Source: Xylanibacillus composti (GTDB lineage Bacteria; Bacillota; Bacilli; Paenibacillales; K13). Taken from it: 64,000 nucleotides of DNA. The notes below the pieces were generated by a model, which made no database searches, was not told the origin of the DNA, and saw only the letters and a program-made list of their open reading frames with translations. The translations under genes and the position numbers were made by a program. Shown one piece after another: positions 37,481-46,853 of this stretch. The stretch is taken from positions 1 through 64,000 of the forward strand of contig NZ_BOVK01000022.1 of NCBI RefSeq assembly GCF_018403685.1. Reading direction: 5' to 3'. The number at the start of each line of letters is the position of its first letter. Position 1 is the first letter of the stretch.

Positions 37481-38776
37481 ATGACAAATGCCAACGTGAT
37501 GGAAAAACCGCAAACGATCGAGCTGTTCGAGGAGCTGGAATCCCAAGTTCGCAGTTACATTCGCAGCTTCCCGACGGTTTTTACCAAAGCGAAAGGATAC
37601 CGGTTGTGGGATGAGGCCGGGAAGGAATATATCGATTTTTTCGCAGGAGCAGGATCTCTGAACTACGGACATAACCACCCTGTGCTGAAGCAGAAGGTGA
37701 TTGACTATATGATGGAAGACGGCGTCGTGCACAGTCTGGACATGGCGACGAAGGCGAAGGCTGAATTCCTGAAGCGCTTCGAGCAAATTATTCTGAAGCC
37801 GCGCGGCATGGATCACAAGATCATGTTCCCGGGGCCGACCGGCACGAACTCGGTAGAAGCCGCTTTGAAAATTGCGCGCAAGGTCACCGGCCGCGATACG
37901 ATTATGTGCTTCACCAACGCTTTCCACGGCATGACGATGGGCTCGCTGTCGATAACAGGCAACGCCATGAAGCGGGAAGGCGCGGGCGTGGCGCTGCATA
38001 ACAGCGTATTTATGCCTTATGACGGGTATTTCGGCGAAGAGGTGGATACGGTCGATTACATCGATGCGATGCTGCAGGACAACGGCAGCGGTGTAGATAA
38101 GCCGGCTGCGATCATCTTTGAGACCGTGCAAGGCGAGGGAGGCATTAACGTCTCCAGCTATGAATGGATGAAGCGGATCGAGCAGCTGTGCCGCCGTCAT
38201 GATATTCTGCTGATTGTCGACGATGTGCAGATGGGCTGCGGCCGGACCGGCACGTTCTTCAGCTTCGAGAAAGCAGGCATTGAGCCGGACATCATCTGCA
38301 TGTCCAAGTCGATTGGCGGCTTCGGCCTGCCGTTCGCGATCACCCTGCTTCGTCCGGAGCTGGATATCTGGAAGCCGGGCGAGCATAACGGGACGTTCCG
38401 CGGCAACAACCTGAGCTTCGTCGCGGCGGCGGAAGCGCTGTCCTTCTGGGCGGACACGAAGCTGACGGAGAAGATTGACCGTCAGGCCGAGCAAATTCAG
38501 GAGACGCTTGAATCCGTGGCCAAGGCCTATCCAAAGCTGAAGGGGTCAGCGCGCGGCCGCGGCTTCATTCAAGGCATCGCCTTCGAAGCGGGGAGCGCTG
38601 CCGACGAAATTTCCGCCGAAGCGTTCAAGCGCGGGCTGATCATGGAAACGTCCGGTGTCGAAAGCCAAGTGTTGAAAGTTATGCCGCCGCTAACGATAGA
38701 CGACAAGGGACTAAACGAGGGGCTGGAGCTGCTGCGCCAAAGTGTGAAGGCAGTACACGACCGGCTTGACGGCTAA
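37481..38776 (+). CDS. ectB: Diaminobutyrate--2-oxoglutarate transaminase
   Basis: First step of ectoine synthesis: PLP-dependent conversion of aspartate semialdehyde and glutamate to diaminobutyrate. The 431-residue class-III aminotransferase has [20 protein letters not shown], the cofactor aspartate in [13 protein letters not shown] and the PLP lysine in [12 protein letters not shown]. Length and motifs match EctB. Ribosome-binding site GGAGG at 37464-37468. Confidence 0.95.
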   Translation: MTNANVMEKPQTIELFEELESQVRSYIRSFPTVFTKAKGYRLWDEAGKEYIDFFAGAGSLNYGHNHPVLKQKVIDYMMEDGVVHSLDMATKAKAEFLKRFEQIILKPRGMDHKIMFPGPTGTNSVEAALKIARKVTGRDTIMCFTNAFHGMTMGSLSITGNAMKREGAGVALHNSVFMPYDGYFGEEVDTVDYIDAMLQDNGSGVDKPAAIIFETVQGEGGINVSSYEWMKRIEQLCRRHDILLIVDDVQMGCGRTGTFFSFEKAGIEPDIICMSKSIGGFGLPFAITLLRPELDIWKPGEHNGTFRGNNLSFVAAAEALSFWADTKLTEKIDRQAEQIQETLESVAKAYPKLKGSARGRGFIQGIAFEAGSAADEISAEAFKRGLIMETSGVESQVLKVMPPLTIDDKGLNEGLELLRQSVKAVHDRLDG

Positions 38777-38936
38777 GGAACCGGCAGTGACCATGCCCTA
38801 ATTAAGCGATGGAGGGACGATGAACCTGCAAACTCCTGGATCGGCGGCAGCCCAGCATCAGCCAGGGGATGGGGAGTCCCTGCCATCTCAGGGATGCGTT
38901 GAGCGGGACACCTATTACAGAAGGGAGATCATCAAC

Positions 38937-39359
38937 ATGATTGTCAAACAACTGGAAGACCTGATCGGGACAGAGGCGGATGTCGATACTGAAACCTGGA
39001 ACAGCCGCAGGCTGCTTCTGGCCAAGGATAAATTGGGCTATTCCCTGCACGATACGATCATCAAGGCAGGAACGGAAACGTACATCTGGTACAAAAACCA
39101 TGTCGAATCCGTCTACTGCGTGCAGGGCAGAGGAGAAATCGAGGATCTCGACAACGGCAAGACGTACCCGATCAAGGATGGCACGCTCTATGTCCTGAAT
39201 GGACATGAGAAGCACTATTTGCGTGCAGAGGAGGACATGCGCATGATCTGTGTCTTCAATCCTCCGGTGACCGGCAAGGAAGTGCATGACGAGAATGGCG
39301 TCTATCCGCTGATCGTGGAGGATGACGAGGAGCAAGCCAACCCGATCACGGCCAAGTAA
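38937..39359 (+). CDS. ectC: L-ectoine synthase
   Basis: Cyclises N-acetyl-diaminobutyrate to ectoine. The 140-residue cupin shows the EctC pattern: TWNSRRLLLAKDKLGYSLHDT, ESVYCVQGRGEIED, DGTLYVLNGHEKHYLRA and FNPPVTGKEVHDENGVYP. ATG 38937 gives the family start MIVKQLEDL. The same frame stays open to ATG 38820, which has an even better ribosome-binding site (GGAGGG, spacing 5) and would add 39 polar residues; both starts are possible. Confidence 0.94.
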   Translation: MIVKQLEDLIGTEADVDTETWNSRRLLLAKDKLGYSLHDTIIKAGTETYIWYKNHVESVYCVQGRGEIEDLDNGKTYPIKDGTLYVLNGHEKHYLRAEEDMRMICVFNPPVTGKEVHDENGVYPLIVEDDEEQANPITAK

Positions 39360-39404
39360 ACACGTTAACCTTTTCCATATATAAATAGATGAGGAGCTGA
39401 TCAC

Positions 39405-40295
39405 GTGGGTACCACGCAAACGACCAAAGACCTTTATCCTTCGCGGGTGAAATCCCGTCCTGAAATCTTGGAAAGACAGGACCCTGTGCTGTACTCAGAG
39501 GGTACAAGCGGATCTCTCGCGAAGGAGCAAGCGGATTTTTACCGGGACAACGGGTATTTGTTCCTGGAGAACTTTTTCTCCCCGGAAGAGACAGAACAGC
39601 TTCGCAGGGAGCTGAGGTCCATATGGGAGGAAGGCGCGCATGCCGACCGGCCGGAGGTAATTCGCGAGCCGAACAGCGATGTGGTTCGTTCCGTCTTCGC
39701 CGTTCATCGGGACTATGCGGCATTCCATGCGTTGGCGACATCGGAAAAGCTGCGCGGCATCGTTCGCTACATTCTCGGGAGCGATGTGTACATTCACCAG
39801 TCGCGGATCAACTTCAAGCCGGGGTTTATCGGCAAGGAATTTTACTGGCATTCGGACTTCGAGACTTGGCACGTGGAGGACGGGATGCCCCGGATGCGGG
39901 CATTGAGCTGCTCCATTGCGCTTGAAGACAACTTCCATTACAATGGTCCGCTCATGGTGATTCCGGGTTCGCAGAATCATTATGTCGCCTGTGTAGGGGA
40001 GACGCCGGACGAGAACTACAAAAATTCCTTGCGCAAGCAGGAATACGGCACACCGGATGATGAGAGCATGAAATGGCTGGTGGAGCAGGGCGGGATCGAT
40101 ACGCCCACGGGTCAAAAAGGCTCGGTGCTGCTCTTCGACTGCAATATTATGCACGGCTCGGCCAGCAACATCTCGCCGTTTCCGCGAAGCAATGTGTTCT
40201 TTGTTTTCAATAGTGTGGAAAACCAACTGGCCGAGCCGTTCTCGGGCAAGAAGCCCCGCCCGGAATATATCGCTCACCGGGACACGATCATTTAA
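39405..40295 (+). CDS. ectD: Ectoine 5-hydroxylase
   Basis: Fe(II)/2-oxoglutarate dioxygenase that converts ectoine to 5-hydroxyectoine. The 296-residue protein carries the EctD signature around FYWHSDFETWHVEDGMPRMR, which supplies the His and Asp iron ligands; the distal histidine is in CNIMHGSASN, and the 2-oxoglutarate-binding arginine is in PFPRSNVFFV. GTG 39405 follows GAGGAG. Last gene of the ect block, followed by a terminator. Confidence 0.95.
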   Translation: MGTTQTTKDLYPSRVKSRPEILERQDPVLYSEGTSGSLAKEQADFYRDNGYLFLENFFSPEETEQLRRELRSIWEEGAHADRPEVIREPNSDVVRSVFAVHRDYAAFHALATSEKLRGIVRYILGSDVYIHQSRINFKPGFIGKEFYWHSDFETWHVEDGMPRMRALSCSIALEDNFHYNGPLMVIPGSQNHYVACVGETPDENYKNSLRKQEYGTPDDESMKWLVEQGGIDTPTGQKGSVLLFDCNIMHGSASNISPFPRSNVFFVFNSVENQLAEPFSGKKPRPEYIAHRDTII

Positions 40296-40316
40296 CTCAC
40301 TAATTTTCCTGCATGC

Positions 40317-40351
40317 AGACTGACTGAGCCAAGCTCGGTTAGTCTTTTTTT
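40317..40351 (+). terminator. Intrinsic terminator of the ectoine operon
   Basis: AGACTGACTGAG (40317-40328) pairs with CTCGGTTAGTCT (40334-40345), followed by seven T residues. Confidence 0.9.
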
Positions 40352-40523
40352 GTTTTTGCGGGCTGGTGCTCACAGTAAGGTCTGCGGTTGCTGCAGAAGC
40401 GGACAGAGCTGGGGCTGGGGCGCGCAGATCGAAAAGGGGCGCACAGCATGGACAATCGGCCCACGAATGAGAGACAGCATAATCATAGAATATGTTAGCT
40501 GTCTCGAAAGGTGGTGATCGCAA

Positions 40524-40622
40524 ATGAGTGCAGCAGCAGGATATGGCTTCACAAATACGGGCACGATTCTGGTACTCTACATTCTCCTGGTCATCGTATT
40601 GAGCGTAGGATTCTTCGTGTAA
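40524..40622 (+). CDS. YjcZ-family sporulation miniprotein
   Basis: A 32-residue protein: a short glycine/alanine-rich start (MSAAAGYGFTNTG) followed by one hydrophobic helix (about 15-32), ending GFFV. This is the layout of YjcZ/SscA-like spore-assembly miniproteins of Bacillales. ATG 40524 follows AAGGTGGTG (40508-40516) with seven bases spacing, which supports a real gene despite its size. A GC-rich hairpin (CGGCTGGC/GCCAGCCG near 40661-40680) follows. Confidence 0.75.
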   Translation: MSAAAGYGFTNTGTILVLYILLVIVLSVGFFV

Positions 40623-40729
40623 CATCGAGGCGGACGCGGGTACTGCGCGGGCGGCTTCGGCTGGCTAAAGCCAGCCGGGGTCGTCCTCATACTTAACGCG
40701 AACGTTAGGGCAAGGAGGGATATCATCCA

Positions 40730-41455
40730 TTGAATTATATTGAAATGCTGACCAAGTTCGGCATAGGCAGCGCGCATCCCGGCGGCTTCGCGGCTACGCT
40801 TCAGCAATTCCAGGAGCATCCGCTGCAGGCAGGCAGCCGCATACTGGAGGTGGGCTGCGGGACGGGCCGTACGGCGTGCTATCTGGCGGAAGAGGGACAT
40901 GTAGTCACTGCTGTCGATCTGCAGCAAGGCATGGTTGCCAAAGCGGAGCGGCGGGCGGAAGCGCTCGGGCTGCAGGTGACATTCCGACAGGCGGATGCCT
41001 GCGCATTGCCATTCGACGATGAACAATTTGACGTTGTAATTGTGGAGTCGGTCACCAATTTTGCCGAAGCGAGACGGGCTGTGCCGGAATACTTTCGCGT
41101 TCTGCGAAGCGGCGGCGTCTTATATGATAGAGAGATGATGCTGCAGCAAGCCGCAGCGGAGACTCCGCGATTGGATGAAATTCAGCAGTTTTTTGGCATG
41201 CCTCAGCTGATGCGGCGCGAGGAGTGGGTGGAGCTATTGCGCAGCCTGGGCTTTGCCCGGGCAGAGATACCGCAATACAGCTTGTTCACAGAAGAGATCA
41301 AGGCTATGCAGCTCATGTATGAGGATGAGCATGAATATATCGATGACGATGTATATGCCAATGCAGATTTATGGCACATTGCGCTGCGTCACGATCAGAT
41401 TATTGCAGATTGTATCGATTATTTGGCTTTTGGCCTGATCAAAGCGGTAAAGTGA
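40730..41455 (+). CDS. Class I SAM-dependent methyltransferase
   Basis: A 241-residue methyltransferase with motif I ILEVGCGTGRTACYLA (about 38-53), acidic residue of motif II in VTAVDLQQGM, and FDVVIVESVTNF. The C-terminal half is helical with an acidic stretch (EDEHEYIDDDVYA). Small-molecule methyltransferases of the ubiE/arsM type look like this; the substrate is not evident. TTG 40730 follows AAGGAGGG with nine bases spacing. Confidence 0.85.
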   Translation: MNYIEMLTKFGIGSAHPGGFAATLQQFQEHPLQAGSRILEVGCGTGRTACYLAEEGHVVTAVDLQQGMVAKAERRAEALGLQVTFRQADACALPFDDEQFDVVIVESVTNFAEARRAVPEYFRVLRSGGVLYDREMMLQQAAAETPRLDEIQQFFGMPQLMRREEWVELLRSLGFARAEIPQYSLFTEEIKAMQLMYEDEHEYIDDDVYANADLWHIALRHDQIIADCIDYLAFGLIKAVK

Positions 41456-41578
41456 ATCCAGCGTGTCCCTCTTCCCTGAATTAGCGATGGCTGGCGAAGC
41501 GATCTCCTTGCAAGGACATGAAACCTGCCTGGCATTGGCATACTAAGCGTGAATGCCAGCCAGAAGGAGGAGATTGTT

Positions 41579-41851
41579 GTGACATCGAGAGAAGAGAGCA
41601 GCATGCAGGAACAGACGCCGTTGTCCCAAGCGCAAAATTCGGTGGACCGCTTCTCTAACGCGGTAGCTCAAGCGCAGACCCGTCCGGATGCGGATATGCT
41701 TCAGCAGGCGCGCGAGGCGGAGGAACGCGCCTCCCATGCGCTGTCTCAGGCTCAGGCAGCCGATCACACTGAAGCGGTTGTGCGCGTCAAGGAGCGCTTC
41801 GAGGAAGAAAAGGCGCGTCTGGATGAGGCGGATGACAATTTGCACGGATAA
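41579..41851 (+). CDS. Small helical hypothetical protein
   Basis: A 90-residue, strongly charged protein rich in A, E, Q and R with heptad-like spacing (about residues 18-85), predicted to be a helical hairpin or coiled coil. No signal or membrane segment. GTG 41579 follows AAGGAGGAG. No family recognised; possibly a tetraspan-like or stress-related small helical protein, but this is only composition. Confidence 0.6.
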   Translation: MTSREESSMQEQTPLSQAQNSVDRFSNAVAQAQTRPDADMLQQAREAEERASHALSQAQAADHTEAVVRVKERFEEEKARLDEADDNLHG

Positions 41852-41871
41852 TCCGCACGGCAGTTGCGGCG

Positions 41872-41904
41872 GCCCCGGGGAGATGCCCTGGGGCTTTTTT
41901 TTTT
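41872..41904 (+). terminator. Intrinsic terminator
   Basis: GCCCCGGG (41872-41879) against CCCTGGGGC (41886-41894), followed by ten T residues. Confidence 0.9.
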
Positions 41905-42181
41905 CGTATGCTTGTGAGTATGGGGCCCAGGCTTGTTTCTTTGGCTGGAAGCGGGATTGGGCTCCAGGGCTGCATGCTTGGGTGTTCGCGCGATAATGGA
42001 GGCCGAGTTGAATGGATGCTGGTGCCGGCGCTGTCCCAGGGGGAGAAGCGGCTGGTGCTGATGGAGGCGCGTTGCTTTCCTAGAAGGGAAAGTGGCTGCA
42101 GGCTGGCGCTGAGGGTTGATGAACGTAACTTCCTAGGAAGGCTAGTGGTTGCAGATTGGTGCTTCAGTTCGAATGGAACTT

Positions 42182-42366
42182 GTAACGGAAGTGAGAAGCG
42201 CTAATTCGCAGATTTCGAGGAGATTTCACTTTTAACGGAAGAGAGAGACCTTATTTGATGAGTCAGTTGCGGTAATCGGGGATTTTCAAGGCAATAAGGG
42301 CTGTAGGTTCCGTAAGAATGAAGGATGAGCAAAAAATGGGCAAATAGTGTCGGTGGCTTCCGTTAG
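42182..42366. repeat. 185-bp modular inverted repeat, copy 2
   Basis: The 41905-42590 gap has no gene. It holds four arms: direct TAACGGAAGTGAGAAGCGCT (from 42183) and TAACGGAAGAGAGAGACCTT (from 42233), exactly 50 bases apart, then inverted copies ending TTCCGTAAG (42316) and TTCCGTTAG (42366), again 50 apart. The architecture and core match the element at 29529-29711. The flanking 41905-42180 is GC-rich sequence without features. Confidence 0.8.
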
Positions 42367-42611
42367 ATGCAGACGTGTCTGACTGATGCTTATATTTTGT
42401 TAGATGCAGACAGTTCAATCGGCTATTGTCAGGTACACACACTAACCTTGCCGCCCATCCCCGGCTGTTCGTGGCATCCTCCACAGCGGTCCGCATTTTC
42501 CTTGCCTACCCTTGCAGCCGATCGGAATTGGGCGCTGGCGCTTTATAATCAAGGTGCATATGGTGTATGATAGAACAATAGCGAATTTTTATGGGCGAAA
42601 GGTTGAGAGCA

Positions 42612-44300
42612 GTGGAAGCGAATACGAATGCGACTTCATCAAATTTTATCAAGACCATCGTATCCGAAGACTTGAAGAAAGGCGTCGTCGATAAAGTAAT
42701 CACGAGATTTCCGCCCGAGCCGAACGGCTATTTGCATATCGGGCATGCGAAATCGATCTGCCTGAACTTCGAATTGGCGGATGAGTATGGCGGACGGACA
42801 AATTTGCGCTTTGATGACACGAATCCGTTGAAGGAAGATACGGAATATGTGGAGTCGATCAAGGAGGATGTGCGCTGGCTCGGATTTGACTGGGACGAGC
42901 TGCATTATGCCTCCAACTATTTCGACGAGCTGTATGAGCGGGCACAATTGTTGATCCGCAAGGGCAAGGCCTATGTCTGCGATTTGAGTCCGGATGAGAT
43001 CCGCGCGTCGCGCGGAACCTTGACGGAGCCCGGGCAAGAGAGTCCTTACCGGAATCGCTCGGTCGAGGAAAATGCGGATTTGTTTGAACGAATGAAGAAC
43101 GGGGAGTTCCCGAACGGCTCCAAGGTGCTGCGGGCCAAGATCGATATGGCTTCCCCGAATTTGAATATGCGCGACCCGGTCCTGTATCGCATCTCCCATG
43201 CTGAGCATCACAATACAGGCGACCGCTGGTGCATCTATCCGATGTACGACTTTGCGCATCCGCTTAGCGATGCAATAGAAGGCGTGACGCACTCGCTGTG
43301 TACGCTGGAATTTGAGGATCACCGGCCGCTGTACGACTGGGTGGTGGAGCAATGCGAGATGCCAAGCCGTCCGAGGCAGTATGAATTTGCCCGGCTCAAC
43401 ATGACGAATACGGTCATGAGCAAGCGCAAGCTGAAGCGGTTCGTCGACGAGGGGATCGTCGATGGGTGGGACGATCCGCGGATGCCAACTATCTCGGGCT
43501 TGCGCCGCAAGGGATATACGCCGGAAGCGATCCGCGCATTCGCCCGCGAGATCGGCGTGGCGCGCAGCAACAGCCTGGTGGATGACCGGATGCTGGATCA
43601 TTTTATCCGCGAGGATCTGAAGCTGAAGGCGCCCCGGACGATGGCGGTGCTGCAGCCGTTGAAGGTTGTCATTACGAACTATCCCGAAGGGCAGGTCGAG
43701 TGGCTGGAAGCGGAAGTGAATCCGGAGGTGCCCGAGATGGGCGTCCGTCAAATTCCGTTCTCCCGTGAAATCTACATCGAACAGGATGATTTCATGGAAG
43801 ACCCGCCGAAGAAGTACTTCCGGCTGTTCCCCGGCAATGAGGTGCGTCTGAAGCATGCGTACTTCATTAAATGTGAGGAAGTCATCAAGGACGCAGACGG
43901 TCAAGTGGTAGAGCTGCGCTGCACCTATGATCCGGAAACGAAGAGCGGGACCGGGTTTGCCGGCCGCAAGGTGAAGGGGACGCTGCACTGGGTGGAGGCT
44001 TCCCATGCGGTTCCTGCCAGCTTCCGGCTGTTCGAGCCGCTGCTGGCGGAGGAAACGGAAGAGCAGCCGGACGCGGAGGAGACCGGGGATGATTTCCTCA
44101 AGCAGCTTAACCCGAATTCCTTGCAAGTGCTGCAGGGCTTCGTCGAGCCGAATATGAAATCAGCGAGGGCGCAGGATAAATTCCAATTTTTCCGCCATGG
44201 CTATTTCAATGTTGATCCGAAAATGACCGCCGACGAGCAGCTTGTCTTCAATCGAATCGTCTCGCTCAAGAGCTCGTTCGATCCGAAGGCAGGGCAGTAG
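42612..44300 (+). CDS. glnS: Glutamine--tRNA ligase
   Basis: Class-I synthetase that charges tRNA-Gln directly. The 562-residue protein has [15 protein letters not shown] (HIGH motif), [11 protein letters not shown], the VMSKRKL signature and the C-terminal two-barrel anticodon-binding region of GlnRS; GluRS-type enzymes differ in both halves. GTG 42612 follows GAAAGG with nine bases spacing; an in-frame ATG at 42591 has no ribosome-binding site. Most Bacillales lack GlnRS and make Gln-tRNA by amidation with GatCAB, so acquisition by transfer is likely. Confidence 0.95.
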   Translation: MEANTNATSSNFIKTIVSEDLKKGVVDKVITRFPPEPNGYLHIGHAKSICLNFELADEYGGRTNLRFDDTNPLKEDTEYVESIKEDVRWLGFDWDELHYASNYFDELYERAQLLIRKGKAYVCDLSPDEIRASRGTLTEPGQESPYRNRSVEENADLFERMKNGEFPNGSKVLRAKIDMASPNLNMRDPVLYRISHAEHHNTGDRWCIYPMYDFAHPLSDAIEGVTHSLCTLEFEDHRPLYDWVVEQCEMPSRPRQYEFARLNMTNTVMSKRKLKRFVDEGIVDGWDDPRMPTISGLRRKGYTPEAIRAFAREIGVARSNSLVDDRMLDHFIREDLKLKAPRTMAVLQPLKVVITNYPEGQVEWLEAEVNPEVPEMGVRQIPFSREIYIEQDDFMEDPPKKYFRLFPGNEVRLKHAYFIKCEEVIKDADGQVVELRCTYDPETKSGTGFAGRKVKGTLHWVEASHAVPASFRLFEPLLAEETEEQPDAEETGDDFLKQLNPNSLQVLQGFVEPNMKSARAQDKFQFFRHGYFNVDPKMTADEQLVFNRIVSLKSSFDPKAGQ

Positions 44301-44550
44301 TTCCCGGGGCAAGCAAATCGTAAATGAATAGGCAAGTCTTGATGGAAGCCTGTTCCGTCATGCAAGTGATCTCGTGCAGGAGGCGCCAAGGAAGCGCACC
44401 GCCTGCAGCTTGCATGCGCGGGGCAGGTATTTTTCATTTACAGCTGCGATCAGGGCTTCTGCCTGCGTGCGACGAGCCACGGGAAGCGGGTGAGGCGGAG
44501 ACGAGTTTGTTTCGCGCGTTTCACGCACTTAGCCGGCTAAAGTATGTAAT

Positions 44551-44579
44551 AAAAATGAAGCCATGTTCGAATGGCTTCA
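44551..44579 (-). terminator. Terminator of the minus-strand oxidoreductase gene
   Basis: TGAAGCCAT (44556-44564) / ATGGCTTCA (44571-44579); on the minus strand followed by TTTTTATT. The rest of the 44301-44590 gap shows no gene. Confidence 0.88.
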
Positions 44580-44590
44580 CGAAAAGTGAA

Positions 44591-45184
44591 TTATTGAGCT
44601 ATCGACTTTATATCATGGTCGTAGTATAGTCCGAGATGATACGCTTGCGCCAGAAGTTTTTCGAAAGTTTCCGGATTGGAATCCAAAGTGTCATACAATA
44701 TTTCAACCTTGCTGTTCGAGATACCGCAGAATCCGGCAATTCCGATGTTTAGGTGATGGCTCATCATCTTGTCGTACTTGTACTTCTCATAATGTACTTT
44801 CGGAGCCGAAGCCAATCCAATCCACAGTACTTTTTTATGAGGCAGTTTGTTCGCGCCGTACGCGAATCCGTTGTTCCACACACGGTCAATATATCCTTTT
44901 AGCATGGCTGGGAAACTGTGCCACCATACCGGGAAAATATAGACGAGAGCATCGTGTTTCATCATACGTCCGATCTCCGCCTCCACCTCGGGCGAGTAGA
45001 TCTTGCGAGCAGAAGATGATTCGGGTTCATCCGCCTCCCACAATACCGGATTAAACCCGCTGCGATGCAGATCCAGCACTTCCGACTCATGTCCGCCATC
45101 GGCGAGTCCCTGTGTGAATCTTTCTGCAACAGAAAAGGTTAAGGATTGCACCCTAGGGTGTGAAACAACGGTCAAGACTCTCAT
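44591..45184 (-). CDS. NAD(P)H dehydrogenase (quinone), flavodoxin-like fold
   Basis: A 197-residue FMN-dependent oxidoreductase of the MdaB/KefF/NQO type. It starts with the flavodoxin-like strand MRVLTVVSHPRVQSLTFSVA and has the FPVWWHSFPAMLKGYIDRVW flavin-site motif typical of the family. These enzymes reduce quinones or electrophiles. ATG 45184 follows GGAAGGTG on the minus strand; a GTG at 45193 is part of that site. It is divergent from an HxlR-type regulator, a common electrophile-stress pairing. Confidence 0.9.
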   Translation of the reverse strand: MRVLTVVSHPRVQSLTFSVAERFTQGLADGGHESEVLDLHRSGFNPVLWEADEPESSSARKIYSPEVEAEIGRMMKHDALVYIFPVWWHSFPAMLKGYIDRVWNNGFAYGANKLPHKKVLWIGLASAPKVHYEKYKYDKMMSHHLNIGIAGFCGISNSKVEILYDTLDSNPETFEKLLAQAYHLGLYYDHDIKSIAQ

Positions 45185-45269
45185 AGTCGTCACCTTCCAT
45201 TCTTTTTACTTTTCACCTCAAGCGAGGTACGATAAAATTATCTGATAAGACATAATTAATGGGAAGAAC

Positions 45270-45283
45270 GTACTTTTTTGTAC
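45270..45283. promoter_or_regulatory. Possible HxlR-type operator
   Basis: GTACTTTTTTGTAC in the 168-base divergent region between the oxidoreductase and hxlR genes; GTAC repeats spaced by six T. Further GTAC-like half sites (AAAGTACC near 45316) lie closer to the regulator gene. Related regulators bind GTAC-like dyads. Confidence 0.4.
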
Positions 45284-45352
45284 TATAGGAACTTTAAAGT
45301 GAGAAAGGCACCGAAAAGTACCTATTGAAAGTATAAGTAAGGGGGTTATTCC

Positions 45353-45709
45353 ATGGAAATGCAAAATATAAGGACTTTTAACATTCCTGCCGAAGCGACG
45401 CTGGAGGTCATAGGAGGCAAATGGAAGTTGCTGATCTTATGTCATTTGAACTGTGGGACCGGCCCCAAACGAACGAGCGAATTAAAAAGGAATATTCCTG
45501 ATATTACACAAAAAATGTTAACGCAGCAGCTTCGAGAGTTGGAGGAGGCCGGCATCATCATTCGAACAGTTTACAATCAAGTGCCGCCCAAAGTCGTCTA
45601 TGAAATGAGTGAGTTTGGAATGTCGCTGAAATCCATATTAAACCAACTGGACGAGTGGGGAAAGCAATATATCCAGCAGCGCACCTGGAAGTCCTCCTGC
45701 TCCGAATGA
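45353..45709 (+). CDS. HxlR-family transcriptional regulator
   Basis: A 118-residue winged-helix regulator. Typical HxlR segments: ATLEVIGGKWKLLILCHL, RTSELKRNIPDITQKMLTQQLRELEEAGII and VYEMSEFGMSL. Cysteines C30 and C34 lie near the family sensor position, so thiol-based sensing as in YodB-like proteins is plausible. ATG 45353 follows AAGGGGG. Divergent from the oxidoreductase it probably controls. Confidence 0.9.
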   Translation: MEMQNIRTFNIPAEATLEVIGGKWKLLILCHLNCGTGPKRTSELKRNIPDITQKMLTQQLRELEEAGIIIRTVYNQVPPKVVYEMSEFGMSLKSILNQLDEWGKQYIQQRTWKSSCSE

Positions 45710-45822
45710 GGACGCCCGATGGGTATGCGCCAGGAGATGTTCCTTCATCCGAGCCGTTAGTGGTGAAAATGAAGACGCAGCGAAGTATCCGGATAGCAAG
45801 GATACGACAGGAGCGATGCAAA

Positions 45823-46758
45823 ATGGCTTTCGTGGTTCGGCCGTTTCCGGAATGGTCCTGGTCACAGTCGAGGGATCAGCTGTTTCGGGAATGTCCACGC
45901 AAATATTACTATCATTATTATGCCTCCCACAATGGATGGCAGCGCGAAGCGTCGGAAGAGGCGCAAGCTGCCTATCGGCTGAAGCAGCTGGCTAACCTGT
46001 ACTTGGTGATGGGGGATGAGCTGCATCAGATAGCAGAGCATCTGCTCCAGAGATGGGAGGAGCAAGCCGGCGACGCGGCGGCAGACGAGCTGGTGGAGCG
46101 CTTGCGGCGTCGGCTGAATCAGGCATTTCTCGATTCGCGGGATGTGCCTCGCTGGAAGCGGGCGCCGAAGAAGAGCACCATGCTGCATGAGATGTACTAC
46201 ATAGGGGAGCTGCCTCAAGATCGGGTGGAGAAAATCAAGCGCCGCCTGCGCGTCTGTGTCGATGGCCTGCTTCGCAGTCTGACGTGGCGGGAGCTAACGG
46301 CAAGCCCGTCGATGCGCATTGCGGAGGTAGAGCAGCTGCGAACGTTCGAGGTGGAGGGAACGCCGGTATATGTGAAGATGGACGCCCTGTTGGAGGATCG
46401 CTCCCGCGAGCGTCCGTGGATCATGGTGGACTGGAAGACGGGCATGGAGGATGAGAAGAATGAGGAGCAGCTAATCCTGTATGCCATCTATCTCGGAGAG
46501 CAAGCAGGCATACCGCCCGAGCAGCTGGAGCTGCGCGTGGAATATCTGCTCACCGGCGAGACGAAGACCGTCTACGCCGACCAGGCGGACATGGAACGGG
46601 TGCGTGAGGCGATGAGCCGCAGCATGGCCGCTATGAAGGCTTGTCTCGCCGATCCGGAGCGCAATGCGCCGAAGCCGAAGGAGGCTTTCGCGAGCCGCCC
46701 GAGCCGAGCGGTATGCGCAGGCTGCAATTTCAGGGAACTGTGCGAGGAGAAGGCATAA
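45823..46758 (+). CDS. PD-(D/E)XK nuclease with predicted Fe-S cluster (Cas4/AddB-like)
   Basis: A 311-residue RecB-type nuclease. The active site reads D187 in VKMDALL and D203-W-K205 in VDWKTG, with a conserved Q-rich helix after it (EQLILYAIYL). C24 in FRECPRKYYYHYY together with C298, C301 and C307 in CAGCNFRELC form the four-cysteine iron-sulfur pattern of Cas4 and AddB C-termini. It is a stand-alone domain with no helicase or cas genes nearby. ATG 45823 follows CAGGAG. Likely a DNA-processing enzyme, role unknown. Confidence 0.85.
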   Translation: MAFVVRPFPEWSWSQSRDQLFRECPRKYYYHYYASHNGWQREASEEAQAAYRLKQLANLYLVMGDELHQIAEHLLQRWEEQAGDAAADELVERLRRRLNQAFLDSRDVPRWKRAPKKSTMLHEMYYIGELPQDRVEKIKRRLRVCVDGLLRSLTWRELTASPSMRIAEVEQLRTFEVEGTPVYVKMDALLEDRSRERPWIMVDWKTGMEDEKNEEQLILYAIYLGEQAGIPPEQLELRVEYLLTGETKTVYADQADMERVREAMSRSMAAMKACLADPERNAPKPKEAFASRPSRAVCAGCNFRELCEEKA

Positions 46759-46853
46759 GCAGCTGCGGATGATCCGTTAGCGAGCGCTCTGCATGTGCCG
46801 CCGTGCTTGGCGCGCGGCTTCGAAGCTTTCACCGGGACAGAGCAGGCGGAAGG

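Noticed and set aside
42639..44126. Long minus-strand open frame (495 codons) opposite glnS
   Set aside because: It mirrors the codon pattern of glnS, has no ribosome-binding site and no recognisable domain. GC-rich third positions of the real gene keep the antisense frame open.
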